A stretch of 64,000 nucleotides of DNA from Clostridia bacterium (GCA_017526525.1 JAFXRG010000022.1:62001-126000); one strand, 5' to 3'. Counted from the stretch's first letter, positions 1-8,974 are shown. The notes: generated by a model from the sequence alone, not told the origin. Made by a program: numbers and translations.

Positions 1-30
1 CTTTTATCTTTCAGTTTTTTCCTGTATTCT

Positions 31-58
31 ATTGTATCCCGCCCCGGGTTTTTGTCAA
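31..58 (-). promoter_or_regulatory. Sigma-A-type promoter reading out of the left edge
   Basis: On the minus strand TTGACA (53-58) and TACAAT (31-36) are separated by 16 nt. It points to a gene lying outside the window, divergent from the zinc-ribbon gene. Seen in sequence; activity is inferred. Confidence 0.6.
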
Positions 59-94
59 TCACCTGTATTTTGGCATAGAGGAGCCAAAGCGGCT

Positions 95-123
95 TTGCAT
101 ATTTCCGGCAGGTGCGGTATAAT
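95..123 (+). promoter_or_regulatory. Sigma-A-type promoter of the zinc-ribbon gene
   Basis: TTGCAT (95-100), 17-nt spacer, TATAAT (118-123), about 70 nt upstream of the ATG at 194. The match to the consensus is good. Confidence 0.65.
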
Positions 124-193
124 GCAGTAACGTTGCGGAAAAGTTCCGCAACAGCAAAGCTGCCTGTGGGAGCAGAGAAAGGACTGTATACTG

Positions 194-1015
194 ATGAAAT
201 GCCCGAATTGTCAGACCGAAAATGAAAACAACGCCCAGTATTGTACCGCCTGCGGCGCAAGGCTGGAAAACGATTCCCAGCAGCTGGCCGGCGGCCTGAA
301 GGCTGTGACCGGCGGCAGCCTTGTCTTCGGCAAGAAGGCCCGGGAAGCCCGGATGCGGGAAATTGTGGATCCCTCCCAGGAAATCTCCGTACAGGCTTAC
401 AACGGCGTGATCGGCATTGTTCTTCTGTGGGGACTGGTCATCAACTATCTGCTCTGCAAGAATGTGGGCAGCTATACCAACATTTTCCCGAATATGAGCC
501 CGCTGGCTTTTGTGATCGCCTATGTGGTGGTGGCCGCGATCGGAATCGGCATCACGGTGAAATCCCAGAACCCGTTTGTCAGCTTCCTAGGATATAACCT
601 GGTGGTGGTTCCTTTCGGCATTGTGATTGCAACGCTGGTTGAAACCTACGGCGGGGTGGATTCGGCCCCGGTTACCCAGGCGTTCCTGTATACCGTGCTG
701 ATTGCCGTGGCCATGGTGGCGACGGTGGTGGTGTTCCCCCGGGCGTTTGAGAAAATGGGCAGGGCCCTGGGCGTTGCCCTGCTGGCGCTGATCCTGTGCG
801 AAGTGATTCTGCTGATCTTCCGCGTGCCCCAGATCTGGACCAGCTGGCTTGCCGCCGGACTGTTCAGCCTGTATCTGGGCTATGATATCTACCGCTCCCA
901 GCAGTATCCGAAGACCATCAAGAACGCGGTGGCTTCCGCGCTGGATATTTATATGGACCTGGCAAACCTGTTCGTCCGGATTCTGCAGATTATCGGAAAC
1001 AGCAAGGACAACTGA
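194..1015 (+). CDS. Zinc-ribbon domain multi-pass membrane protein, function unknown
   Basis: A 273-residue protein. It opens with a zinc ribbon of two CxxC knuckles (C3/C6 and C17/C20, in MKCPNCQ and YCTACGA), typical of the zinc-ribbon_2 type found at the N-terminus of many Firmicutes membrane proteins. The remainder has about six hydrophobic segments between residues 70 and 230 with short polar loops, so it is likely an integral membrane protein with a cytoplasmic metal-binding head. The ATG at 194 follows an AGAAAGGA-type ribosome binding site and a good promoter. The gene is monocistronic and ends at a strong bidirectional terminator. I do not recognise a specific family; no enzymatic motif is visible. 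Confidence 0.8.
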   Translation: MKCPNCQTENENNAQYCTACGARLENDSQQLAGGLKAVTGGSLVFGKKAREARMREIVDPSQEISVQAYNGVIGIVLLWGLVINYLLCKNVGSYTNIFPNMSPLAFVIAYVVVAAIGIGITVKSQNPFVSFLGYNLVVVPFGIVIATLVETYGGVDSAPVTQAFLYTVLIAVAMVATVVVFPRAFEKMGRALGVALLALILCEVILLIFRVPQIWTSWLAAGLFSLYLGYDIYRSQQYPKTIKNAVASALDIYMDLANLFVRILQIIGNSKDN

Positions 1016-1040
1016 TCCGCCGAAAACAATAAAAAAGAAT

Positions 1041-1078
1041 AAGCAGCGCCCCGGAACGCGTGTTCCGGGGCGCTGCTT
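1041..1078. terminator. Bidirectional terminator between converging genes
   Basis: A perfect 17-bp stem (1041-1057 with 1062-1078) with a GCGT loop. It is preceded on the plus strand by an A-rich stretch, which reads as a T tract on the minus strand. It separates the zinc-ribbon gene from the converging Nudix gene. Confidence 0.85.
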
Positions 1079-1095
1079 TCTCCGCGGGGCCGGGA

Positions 1096-1662
1096 TCAGA
1101 TTCCGAGCAGCCGGGCGGCTTTGAGGATGCAGACCTGTGTTTTGGCATCGGAGATGCGGCCGGCCATGACCTCCTCCACCAGTTCCTTCAGGGGAACGGT
1201 ATGGACATCCAGGAACTCGTCCTCATCCAGATGGCGGTCTCCCCTGCGGAGGCCGCGGGCCATATACATGGTGATGTATTCATCGCTGTAGGCCGGAGCG
1301 GCATGAAAATCCCCGATATTGATCCATTCGTCTGCGGTATAGCCGGTTTCTTCCCGGAGCTCCCGCTGAGCGGCGGAAAGCCGGTCTTCACCGGCGGCGT
1401 CCAGCTTGCCGGCGGGAATTTCCAGAATAACCCGGTCGATGGGATAACGGTACTGCCGCTCCATGATCACGTCGCCGTTGTCCAGCACGGGAATCACGCA
1501 GACGGCACCGATATGCCGGATCAGTTCCCGGATGGCGGAATGCCCGTTGGGCAGGCGGACGGTATCACGTTTCACATGCAGGACGATGCCGTCGAAAATT
1601 TCCTCCGAACCGGTCCGGGTTTCCCGCAGGCGGCTGTTTTCTTCCTGAGTGCTGAAATTCAT
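1096..1662 (-). CDS. Nudix hydrolase, ADP-ribose pyrophosphatase-like
   Basis: A 188-residue protein with a recognisable Nudix box (RELREETGY preceded by a Glu eight residues earlier). The PAGKLD motif just before the box is typical of ADP-ribose and nucleotide-sugar pyrophosphatases (NudF/YqkG group). Spacing inside the box has one extra residue compared with the textbook pattern. Such enzymes cleave NDP-sugars or ADP-ribose to AMP/NMP and a sugar phosphate in the cytoplasm. The gene starts 18 nt after the stop of alaS on the same strand, so it is probably cotranscribed with it. The exact substrate cannot be read from the sequence. Confidence 0.85.
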   Translation of the reverse strand: MNFSTQEENSRLRETRTGSEEIFDGIVLHVKRDTVRLPNGHSAIRELIRHIGAVCVIPVLDNGDVIMERQYRYPIDRVILEIPAGKLDAAGEDRLSAAQRELREETGYTADEWINIGDFHAAPAYSDEYITMYMARGLRRGDRHLDEDEFLDVHTVPLKELVEEVMAGRISDAKTQVCILKAARLLGI

Positions 1663-1680
1663 CTGATCAAACCCGCTTCC

Positions 1681-3510
1681 TTATGCTTTGGGCTGAATGA
1701 CTGCCTTGATCCGGCGGACGCCGGCGGAGGAGGATTCTTCCTTCTGGATTTTGAAGGAGCCCAGCTCTCCGGTGTTTTTCGCGTGGGGACCGCCGCAGAT
1801 TTCGAAGGAATACTCTCCCATTTTGTAGGTGCGGACCGTATCGCCGTATTTGTTTTCAAACAGGCCGATGGCGCCCTTGGCTTTTGCTTCCGGAACGGTC
1901 ATTTCCTCGCAGACCACGGGAACGGCGGCGTCGATGGCCACATTCACCAGGCGTTCCACTTCCTTCAGTTCCTCGGGGGTCATTTTCCGGCCGAAGCTGA
2001 AGTCGAAACGAAGACGTTCGGTGGTGATGTTGGAACCCTTCTGGGCCACTTCGTTGCCCAGCACCTTGCGGAGCGCGGCGTGAAGGAGGTGCGTGGCGGT
2101 ATGGAGGCGGGCGGTGACTTCATTCTGCTCTGCCAGGCCGCCCTTGAAGGTGCCCTCCTGCTTGCTGATCTGCTGATGCTCCTTAAAGGCTTCGTCAAAG
2201 CCCTTGGCGTCCACGGTCAGGCCTTCCTCGGCGGCCAGCTCCTCGGTCAGCTCCAGCGGGAAACCGTAGGTATCATAGAGGCGGAAGGCCTGCTTGCCGC
2301 TGATTTCCGTTTCGGGCTGATAGGACGGATCCTTCTGGGCCATGAATTCATTTTTGCGGCGGATGCCGGTGATGCACTTGGTGAATTCCTTCATGCCGGT
2401 GACCAGGGTGGCCTCAAAGCGGGCGGCTTCCTTCATGATTTCATCCAGAATGTACTGTTCTTTTTCCACCAGCAGCGGATAGGCCTCGTCATAGATCTGC
2501 TCAATGAAGATCCGGCTGACTTCCGCCAGGACGGAGGACTCCAGGCCCAGCTTCCGGGTGTAGCGGATGGCGCGGCGGAGCAGGCGGCGCAGGATGTATC
2601 CGGCGCCCACGTTGGAGGGCAGGATGCCGTTGACGTCGCCGATGAGCATTGTGGAGGTGCGGATATGGTCCGCAACGATCCGCATGGCCTTCTGCGCGTC
2701 CGCGTCGTTGTCATAGCTGAGGCCGGACTTTTCTTCCAGATGGCGGATGACCGGCAGGAACAGGTCGGTTTTGTAGCCGTCGGTTACGCCGTTCAGGAAG
2801 GCCAGCATACGGTCCAGGCCGAAGCCGGTATCCACGTTCTTGTTGGTCAGGGGCGCATATCCGTCCGCGTTCTTGACGTACTGCATGTACACGTCGTTGC
2901 CGATTTCAACGTACCGTCCGCAGCCGCAGGCCGGGCCGCAGTTCGGGCCGCAGGGCTTGTTATGACGGGGATAGAACCATTCATTGTCCGGGCCGCAGGG
3001 GGTGCCGGTGGTGCCTTCCAGCTCCCACCAGTTGTCCGACTTGGGCAGGTAGAAAATATGCTCCGGCAGGATGCCGACTTCCTTCAGCAGGCCGGCGGTT
3101 TCCTCGTCCCGGGGCGCGGCGTCGTTTCCTTCAAAAACGGTGGAGCAGATTTCCTTGCCGTCCAGGCCGAAAACCTTGGTCAGCAGGTCATAGCTCCAGC
3201 GGGTTTTTTCTTTTTTGAAATAATCTCCCAGAGACCAGTTGCCCATCATTTCGAAAAAGGTGAAATGGGTCGGGTCCCCGACGCTTTCGATATCCACCGT
3301 GCGGACGCAGCCCTGCACATTGCAGAGCCTTTTCTTTCCGGACGGATGCTCCTTGCCGAGCAGGTAGGGCATCAGCGGCTGCATGCCGGCCACGTTGAAC
3401 ATGACGCCGGTGCTTCCGTCGCCGATCAGCGAAACGGCGCCGATATTAACATGCTCCCGTTCTTCATAGAAGCGGATCCAGGCATTTCTCAGTTCCTTGG
3501 AAGTGATCAT
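1681..3510 (-). CDS. alaS: Alanyl-tRNA synthetase, short form without the C-terminal DHHA1 domain
   Basis: Class II alanyl-tRNA synthetase that charges tRNA-Ala. The catalytic domain is at about residues 1-260 (motif 2-type FFEMMGNWSLGDYF near 85-98; motif 3-type GFGLDRMLAFL near 229-239), followed by the tRNA-recognition region. The editing domain has the metal-binding HTATH (H470, H474) and CGGPH (C572, H576). The protein ends at residue 609, whereas the usual bacterial enzyme has about 870 residues; the C-Ala/DHHA1 region is absent and translation stops cleanly soon after the editing domain. A Cys-rich insertion (C187, C191, C195, C197) interrupts the usual TGPCGPCSE region. The ATG at 3510 has GGGAGAG upstream and an extended -10 promoter. 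Short AlaRS forms are known in some bacterial groups, so this is probably functional rather than truncated. Confidence 0.93.
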   Translation of the reverse strand: MITSKELRNAWIRFYEEREHVNIGAVSLIGDGSTGVMFNVAGMQPLMPYLLGKEHPSGKKRLCNVQGCVRTVDIESVGDPTHFTFFEMMGNWSLGDYFKKEKTRWSYDLLTKVFGLDGKEICSTVFEGNDAAPRDEETAGLLKEVGILPEHIFYLPKSDNWWELEGTTGTPCGPDNEWFYPRHNKPCGPNCGPACGCGRYVEIGNDVYMQYVKNADGYAPLTNKNVDTGFGLDRMLAFLNGVTDGYKTDLFLPVIRHLEEKSGLSYDNDADAQKAMRIVADHIRTSTMLIGDVNGILPSNVGAGYILRRLLRRAIRYTRKLGLESSVLAEVSRIFIEQIYDEAYPLLVEKEQYILDEIMKEAARFEATLVTGMKEFTKCITGIRRKNEFMAQKDPSYQPETEISGKQAFRLYDTYGFPLELTEELAAEEGLTVDAKGFDEAFKEHQQISKQEGTFKGGLAEQNEVTARLHTATHLLHAALRKVLGNEVAQKGSNITTERLRFDFSFGRKMTPEELKEVERLVNVAIDAAVPVVCEEMTVPEAKAKGAIGLFENKYGDTVRTYKMGEYSFEICGGPHAKNTGELGSFKIQKEESSSAGVRRIKAVIQPKA

Positions 3511-3548
3511 CGGACAGTTCTCTCCCTTGTGTTTGATAGAATCAGGGA

Positions 3549-3577
3549 ATTATAGCACAGCTGAAGCCAGAAAGCAA
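3549..3577 (-). promoter_or_regulatory. Promoter of alaS-Nudix operon, extended -10
   Basis: On the minus strand TTGCTT (3572-3577), 17-nt spacer, TATAAT (3549-3554) preceded by TGC, giving an extended -10 element. Confidence 0.7.
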
Positions 3578-3596
3578 ATCAAACGGCCGGCCAGCC

Positions 3597-3625
3597 TTTT
3601 CTTCCCGGGCAAAATATGGTACACT
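3597..3625 (+). promoter_or_regulatory. Possible ftsY promoter
   Basis: TTTTCT (3597-3602), 17-nt spacer, TGG-TACACT (-10 at 3620-3625, with an upstream TG). The -35 is poor; the extended -10 could compensate. It is divergent from the alaS promoter. Confidence 0.4.
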
Positions 3626-3652
3626 GTTCCCTGTGCAAGGAGGGACCCTTTT

Positions 3653-4570
3653 ATGAGCGAAGAGAAAAAGAAAAAAGGCCTGTTTGCCCGGCTGCGGGAA
3701 GGACTCAGCAAAACCCGGGGCAATATGACCGAAAAAGTGGACGATATGGTCCGGGAAAACCGGAAGATTGACGAGGATTTCTACGAGGAACTGGAAGACA
3801 TCCTGCTGATGGCCGACTGCGGACTGAAGGCCACCACGGTGATCATCGACGAGCTGAGGGACCGGGTGAAGGCCGGCAAGGTTAAGGACGCGGCCCAGGC
3901 CCGGGAGATGCTCAAGCAGATCATGACGGAGCAGATGAATATTCCACGGCCTCCGCTGCGGTGGCCTATGGTCATGCTGCTGGTGGGCGTCAACGGCGTC
4001 GGAAAAACCACCACCATCGGGAAGCTGGCCCTGCGTTTCCAGGCCATCGGCCGGAAGGTTATGCTTTGTGCCGGGGACACGTTCCGGGCGGCGGCAGCGG
4101 AACAGCTGACGGTGTGGGCGGAACGGGCCCGGGTTCCGATTGTGAAGCACGCGGAAGGCGCGGATCCGGCAGCGGTGGTGTTTGACGCCATCAAGAGCGC
4201 CAAGGCCCAGCAGGCGGACCTGCTGATTGTGGATACGGCCGGGCGGCTGCACAACAAGAAAAACCTGATGGATGAGCTGAGCAAAATACGCCGGGTGATT
4301 GACCGGGAGTACCCGGAAGCGGATACCCGGTGTATCCTGGTGCTGGATGCCACCACCGGACAGAACGGCCTGATGCAGGCCCGGGCTTTCAAGGAAGTGG
4401 CGGAAATCAACGGGATCATCCTCAGCAAGCTGGACGGAACCGCCAAGGGCGGCATTGCCCTGGCCATCCGGCAGGAACTGGAAGTGCCGGTCTGGTACGT
4501 CGGCGTGGGTGAGGGAATTGACGACCTGCAGCCCTTCGACGCCAAGGAGTTTGTGGAAGCGCTGTTCTGA
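3653..4570 (+). CDS. ftsY: Signal recognition particle receptor FtsY
   Basis: SRP-family GTPase that docks the Ffh-ribosome complex at the membrane during co-translational protein targeting. The 305 residues comprise a short charged N-terminus, the four-helix N domain and the NG GTPase domain. The P-loop GVNGVGKTTTIGKLA, the DTFRAAAAEQL insertion-box start, DTAGR and the SKLDGTAKGG motif are all present, and the protein ends at the characteristic GEGIDDLQPF helix. I place the start at 3653 because AAGGAGGG lies 8 nt upstream and MSEEKKKKGLF matches FtsY N-termini; the reading frame is open further upstream but lacks a ribosome site. The acidic A domain of Gram-negative FtsY is absent, as is usual for Firmicutes. 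Confidence 0.96.
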   Translation: MSEEKKKKGLFARLREGLSKTRGNMTEKVDDMVRENRKIDEDFYEELEDILLMADCGLKATTVIIDELRDRVKAGKVKDAAQAREMLKQIMTEQMNIPRPPLRWPMVMLLVGVNGVGKTTTIGKLALRFQAIGRKVMLCAGDTFRAAAAEQLTVWAERARVPIVKHAEGADPAAVVFDAIKSAKAQQADLLIVDTAGRLHNKKNLMDELSKIRRVIDREYPEADTRCILVLDATTGQNGLMQARAFKEVAEINGIILSKLDGTAKGGIALAIRQELEVPVWYVGVGEGIDDLQPFDAKEFVEALF

Positions 4571-4581
4571 CGCGTTTTTCC

Positions 4582-4610
4582 TTGACAAATGACAGACCGG
4601 AACCCATAAT
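4582..4610 (+). promoter_or_regulatory. Strong sigma-A promoter of glyQS
   Basis: Perfect TTGACA (4582-4587), 17-nt spacer, CATAAT (4605-4610), about 40 nt before the GlyRS start. The leader is too short for a T-box. Confidence 0.75.
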
Positions 4611-4651
4611 TAGGCACGTTGACTATCCCTGCAGAAACTGGAGGAAAGAAC

Positions 4652-6031
4652 ATGGCTGAACTGACGATGGACAAGCTGGTTGCACTGTGCAAGAACCGGG
4701 GATTTATTTTTGCCGGATCCGAAATTTACGGCGGCCTGGCCAACACCTGGGATTACGGTCCCCTGGGCGTGGAATTCAAGAATAATGTTAAAAAAGCCTG
4801 GTGGCAGAAATTTGTGCAGGAAAGCAAGTATAATACCGGCCTGGACTGCGCGATCCTGATGAACCGGGAAGTATGGGTCGCCAGCGGCCATGTGGGCGGT
4901 TTCAACGATCCGCTGATGGACTGCAAAGCCTGCAAGGCCCGCTTCCGTGCGGACAAGCTGATTGAGGATTTCACCAAGGGCGAAGAGACCGGGGACGGCT
5001 GGACCAACGCCGAACTGGAAAAGTTCATCGCCGAGCATGATATTGTCTGCCCTGTTTGCGGCAAGAAGGATTTTACCGGCATCCGTCAGTTTAACCTGAT
5101 GTTCAAAACCTTCGCCGGCGTAAATGAGGACAGCGCCAACGAGATCTATCTCCGCCCCGAAACCGCCCAGGGAATTTTCGTGAATTTCCAGAACGCCATG
5201 CGGACGACCCGGAAAAAGCTGCCGGCGGGTATTGCCCAGATCGGCAAGTCCTTCCGGAACGAAATTACGCCCGGAAACTTTATTTTCCGCGTGCGGGAAT
5301 TTGAGCAGATGGAGCTGGAATTCTTCTGCAAGCCCGGGGACGACCTGGAGTGGTTCAACTACTGGCGCTCCTTCTGCCGGGACTGGCTGCTGAGCCTGGG
5401 CATCAAGGAGGAAAGCCTGCGGCTGCGGGATCATGAGCCGGAGAAGCTGGCCTTCTATTCCAAGGCTACCACGGACTTTGAATTCCTCTTCCCCTTCGGA
5501 TGGGGAGAGCTGTGGGGCGTGGCGGACCGGACGGACTACGACCTTACCCAGCATCAGGAGCATTCCGGAAAATCCATGGAATACCTGGATCCGGTGACCA
5601 ACGAGCGCTACATTCCTTACTGCATTGAGCCCTCCCTGGGCGTGGACCGGATGGTCCTGGCTTTCCTGTGCAACGCCTACGAAGAGGAAGAACTGGAAGG
5701 CGGAGACGTCCGGACCGTGCTGCACCTGCATCCGGCACTGGCGCCTTACAAGGCGGCCGTTCTGCCCCTGCAGAAGAACAAGCTGGGCGAGCTGGCCGGG
5801 AACATTCATGCCGAGCTGTGCAAGTACTTCCCTGTGGAATATGACGAAACCGGCTCCATCGGCAAGCGGTACCGCCGGCAGGACGAAATCGGCACGCCCT
5901 TCAGCATCTGTGTGGACTTTGAAACGGAAGAAACCCAGACCGTCACCATCCGGGACCGTGACACCATGCAGCAGGAACGGATTCCGATCAGCGAGGTTCG
6001 CAAATACATCGAAGACCGGATGCGCTTCTGA
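4652..6031 (+). CDS. glyQS: Glycyl-tRNA synthetase, dimeric single-chain type
   Basis: Class II synthetase that charges tRNA-Gly; 459 residues, the normal length for the alpha2 form of Firmicutes. Residues 1-110 carry the N-terminal catalytic portion ([11 protein letters not shown]) with a Cys-type zinc region (CKAC and CPVCGKK). The motif 2 region reads [24 protein letters not shown], a GlyRS hallmark. EPSLGVDRM is motif 3, and the C-terminal anticodon-binding domain begins near residue 360. GAGGAAAG sits just upstream of the ATG at 4652; an in-frame upstream ATG at 4619 lacks a site. The gene is followed by a hairpin terminator. Confidence 0.96.
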   Translation: MAELTMDKLVALCKNRGFIFAGSEIYGGLANTWDYGPLGVEFKNNVKKAWWQKFVQESKYNTGLDCAILMNREVWVASGHVGGFNDPLMDCKACKARFRADKLIEDFTKGEETGDGWTNAELEKFIAEHDIVCPVCGKKDFTGIRQFNLMFKTFAGVNEDSANEIYLRPETAQGIFVNFQNAMRTTRKKLPAGIAQIGKSFRNEITPGNFIFRVREFEQMELEFFCKPGDDLEWFNYWRSFCRDWLLSLGIKEESLRLRDHEPEKLAFYSKATTDFEFLFPFGWGELWGVADRTDYDLTQHQEHSGKSMEYLDPVTNERYIPYCIEPSLGVDRMVLAFLCNAYEEEELEGGDVRTVLHLHPALAPYKAAVLPLQKNKLGELAGNIHAELCKYFPVEYDETGSIGKRYRRQDEIGTPFSICVDFETEETQTVTIRDRDTMQQERIPISEVRKYIEDRMRF

Positions 6032-6047
6032 TTTGTTTGTCTTTTTT

Positions 6048-6079
6048 CTCCGGCAGCCTCAGGCCGCCGGAGATTTTTT
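6048..6079 (+). terminator. Rho-independent terminator after glyQS
   Basis: CTCCGGC (6048-6054) pairs with GCCGGAG (6066-6072) and is followed by six T residues (6074-6079). Confidence 0.75.
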
Positions 6080-6094
6080 CAACGGGGGAACGGC

Positions 6095-6487
6095 ATGTAT
6101 TATTTTGAGAAGGACTACATCATGCGCCTGATTCACGGCATTGCCCGGATGCTGGCCCGGATGATCTTCGGGGAGGAAGCGGAGGACAGCGGACCGGAGA
6201 CGGTGATGGAATCCGCCTGCCGGGCGGACTATGACATCCTTCGGGAGCTGGTGGATGAAGGCCGGATCAACGCGGCGGAAAACCGGCTCTTTGAACTGCT
6301 TGAAACAACAGCTTGGGAGGACCGGCAGAAGGCGGCGCTGGTGCTCGGCTTTTATGACTATGTCAACAGCAAGGACGACGAATTCCTGGCCGCTGCGGAC
6401 TTCAGCCGGGAAGAAGTGATCGAAGGGCTGGAGGAAGCCATGAAGGCCGTTCATATGGAGATCCCGGAATACCTGAGGATCGGATAA
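6095..6487 (+). CDS. Small DUF6483-like protein
   Basis: A 130-residue cytoplasmic protein. The opening YFEKDYIMRLIHGIARMLA resembles the conserved start of the DUF6483 family, small helical Clostridia proteins of unknown role. The rest is strongly helical and acidic, with a helix-hairpin-helix, TPR-like look (ELVDEGRINAAENRLFELLE). No catalytic motif is seen. GGGGGAA precedes the ATG by 5 nt. The gene converges on the response regulator gene, with a hairpin between them. The family assignment is from recall and is tentative. Confidence 0.7.
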   Translation: MYYFEKDYIMRLIHGIARMLARMIFGEEAEDSGPETVMESACRADYDILRELVDEGRINAAENRLFELLETTAWEDRQKAALVLGFYDYVNSKDDEFLAAADFSREEVIEGLEEAMKAVHMEIPEYLRIG

Positions 6488-6506
6488 CAGAAAAGCGCAG
6501 ACAGGA

Positions 6507-6530
6507 ACAGCCCGGCAGATGCCGGGCTGT
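6507..6530. terminator. Hairpin between converging genes
   Basis: Perfect 10-bp stem (6507-6516 with 6521-6530), AGAT loop, no clear T tract on either side. It is placed at the 3' ends of both converging genes, so it is probably a bidirectional transcript end. Confidence 0.5.
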
Positions 6531-6542
6531 AAATATTCCGGG

Positions 6543-8897
6543 TTATACCGGATCATCATCCGAATCCGGCTGCTCGTCAAGAATGGACAGCATAATTTCC
6601 GCGAAAACCGGATCGAACTGGGTGCCTTTACACCGGTGAATTTCCTGGCGGATCACATCCTTCGGGAGCTTATCCCGGTAGCTGCGGACGCTGGACATGG
6701 CGTCGTACGCGTCAGCCACGGCAATGATTCTTGCTTCTTCCGGAATGCTCTTTCCGGCGAGATGATCCGGGTAGCCTGTTCCGTCATACCGCTCGTGATG
6801 CCACCGGGCGCCTTCCACCAACCGGGGCATTTCCTGAATTCCCCGGAGGATTTTTGCCCCGGTCAGGGGATGGGAGCGGATCTGGTCAAATTCCTCGTCG
6901 GTCAGCGTTCCCGGCTTGTTCAGGATGGAATCGGGAATGCCGATTTTTCCCACATCGTGCAGAAGACCCATCATAAAAATCTCATCCTGCATGGCGGGAG
7001 AATACCCGAAACGCCGGGCAATCTCGCGGGAATATTCCGCGACCCGCTGCGAGTGGCGGCTGGTGTACTGATCCTTGGCGTCGATCATTTCCGCCAGCGT
7101 TTGGGCCACATGCAGGGAAAGGCTGGTGGTTTCCCGCGTCTTGCGGAGAACCGCTTCGGAGAAGCTTTTCTGAAGCTGGGTCAGCTCCAGAATATTCTGC
7201 ACCCGGGTGGTCAGCATCTCCGGCATAATCGGTTTCCGGATAAAGTCCACTGCTCCCAGCTGCAGGCACTGCACTTCGGATTCCATATCCTCGTTAGCGG
7301 TCATAAAAACCACCGGCGGCGCAATGTCCGGGAATTCCTTTCTCATTTCCCTGAAGGTTTCCATTCCGTCCATGCCGGCCATCATCAGGTCCAGCAGAAT
7401 CAGATCCGGCTGCTGTTCGTGCAGGAATTCCAGCAGTTCCTTCCCGGAACTCAGCGCCGTGACCTTCAGCTTCCGGTGCTTCAGAATCTGTTCTGTCAGC
7501 CGGAGAGCGGAAGAGTCATCATCCACCACAACCACCCAGCGCTCCTGCGCAGCCCGCAGGTCCAGCTCGTGGCGGGTGTGCATTTTTCCGTATTCGCAGG
7601 CGATTTCGGCCCGGTTGGAATATTCGGCCCGGTTCCATTTGCTGAGCAGCCGTCCGATGACCCGGTTGATATCGAAATCCTGTATTTCCGGCAGCAGAAG
7701 GAACAGCTGATTGTCTCCGCATTCCATCATGACATCGCTGTTGCGCAGGGCAGCGCGGATGGTTCCCTTGAAGTGCAGGACGATGTCCTTCCGCTCTTCT
7801 TCCGGAACGTCGGCGGGAACCTTCACCGTCAGCAGAACCCGGAAGGCGCTGCTGTGGTAGCGGCCCATATAGCGAACCATGTATTTGTAGATGCTGCCGA
7901 AAGCATCCCGGCCCATCCACATGGCGCTGGGCGCTTCCAGCTTTTCCTCGAGAATGGCGGTAATGGTTTCCAGCGTCAGCTCACGGGGATGGTCGCCGCC
8001 GGGTTCAATGGAACTGTACAGACGGCCTCCGTGCTTTTCGTTCTTTTTGACGATATAAAGGGCCTGATCCGCCAGGTGAAACAGCTCGGAATAGTCAATG
8101 CCGTACTCCGGAACGGAAACGGCGCCGATGGAAACGCCCGTGGAAAAAGTCAGCCTTTCACCCAGCATGACCCGGGCGCTGTTCTGGTATTCCCCGTTGA
8201 TCCGGGCGGCAAAATGCATCAGCTGTTCCTCGCTGCTCATCTCCGGCAGGAAGACAACAAACTCGTCCCCGCCGATCCTTCCGCATTCGTCATCCTTCCG
8301 CAGGTTCTTTTTCAGAATATCGGAGAACATCAGCAGAACCCGGTCGCCGGTATCGTGACCGAACAGATCGTTGACCATCTTGAAGGAATCCAGGTCGAGA
8401 ACGCAAAGCAGGCCTGTTTTCTGGGAGCAGAGGGTTTTCATTCTGGCCTCGGCGGCAGCCTTGTTCATGAAGCCGGTCAGCTGATCCGTCTCCGCATTCC
8501 GGGCGATATGCTGCATCTGTCTCCGGATTTCGAGAATTTTATGGACGCGGCTGACGAGCACATCCGGCTCAAAGGGCTTTTTGATATAGTCCATGGCGCC
8601 GGATTCCAGCCCCCGGCTTTCCTGATCCTGCCGGTCATCCGCGGTCAGCAGGACGATAGGGACTTCTTTTCCGGGTTCCATTTCTTCTTTCAGAAGCCGC
8701 ATGGTTTCAAAACCGTCCAGGTCCGGCATATTGACATCCAGCAGGATCAGGTCCGGGAAACCGTTTTCCCGGATATAATCCAGCGCCTGCCTTCCGGATT
8801 TCAGGGCGGTAACCCGCATGCCGGCGTGGCTCAGTATACGGCCGGCTATTTTCAGGTTGCCGGCGTCATCATCGACAACGATAATCCAATCCGCCAT
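6543..8897 (-). CDS. Two-receiver response regulator with GGDEF, degenerate GGDEF and HD-GYP domains
   Basis: Predicted cyclic-di-GMP synthesis/degradation regulator of 784 residues. Order: REC1 (about 1-125, phospho-acceptor D54 in ILLDVNMPD), canonical GGDEF (about 135-295, GGDEF at 209-213), a second GGDEF-like stretch (about 305-445) whose signature reads CGDNQLFLLLPE, so it is probably inactive, REC2 (about 452-575, D503 in LLDLMMAG), and HD-GYP (about 590-784; HD at 647-648, HHERYDGTGYP ending at 710). Both an active cyclase and an active phosphodiesterase signature are present. I start at 8897 rather than the in-frame ATG at 8936 because GGAGGACC lies just upstream and MADWIIVVDDD is a normal REC start. 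It lies beside the exopolysaccharide locus, a common target of cyclic-di-GMP control, but a link is inferred from position only. Confidence 0.92.
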   Translation of the reverse strand: MADWIIVVDDDAGNLKIAGRILSHAGMRVTALKSGRQALDYIRENGFPDLILLDVNMPDLDGFETMRLLKEEMEPGKEVPIVLLTADDRQDQESRGLESGAMDYIKKPFEPDVLVSRVHKILEIRRQMQHIARNAETDQLTGFMNKAAAEARMKTLCSQKTGLLCVLDLDSFKMVNDLFGHDTGDRVLLMFSDILKKNLRKDDECGRIGGDEFVVFLPEMSSEEQLMHFAARINGEYQNSARVMLGERLTFSTGVSIGAVSVPEYGIDYSELFHLADQALYIVKKNEKHGGRLYSSIEPGGDHPRELTLETITAILEEKLEAPSAMWMGRDAFGSIYKYMVRYMGRYHSSAFRVLLTVKVPADVPEEERKDIVLHFKGTIRAALRNSDVMMECGDNQLFLLLPEIQDFDINRVIGRLLSKWNRAEYSNRAEIACEYGKMHTRHELDLRAAQERWVVVVDDDSSALRLTEQILKHRKLKVTALSSGKELLEFLHEQQPDLILLDLMMAGMDGMETFREMRKEFPDIAPPVVFMTANEDMESEVQCLQLGAVDFIRKPIMPEMLTTRVQNILELTQLQKSFSEAVLRKTRETTSLSLHVAQTLAEMIDAKDQYTSRHSQRVAEYSREIARRFGYSPAMQDEIFMMGLLHDVGKIGIPDSILNKPGTLTDEEFDQIRSHPLTGAKILRGIQEMPRLVEGARWHHERYDGTGYPDHLAGKSIPEEARIIAVADAYDAMSSVRSYRDKLPKDVIRQEIHRCKGTQFDPVFAEIMLSILDEQPDSDDDPV

Positions 8898-8974
8898 CAG
8901 TGGTCCTCCAAAGACAGAAGTAGGCCATGGGTCCATAGGATCGCACGGGTTGTATCAAACAATAATCGAAATAA

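Noticed and set aside
1060-3555. 831-codon plus-strand open frame
   Set aside because: Antisense to alaS and the Nudix gene; composition is the mirror of a GC-rich gene and there is no ribosome site or recognisable domain.
4571-4651. Possible T-box or riboswitch before glyQS
   Set aside because: Only about 35 nt lie between the promoter and the start, too short for a T-box.
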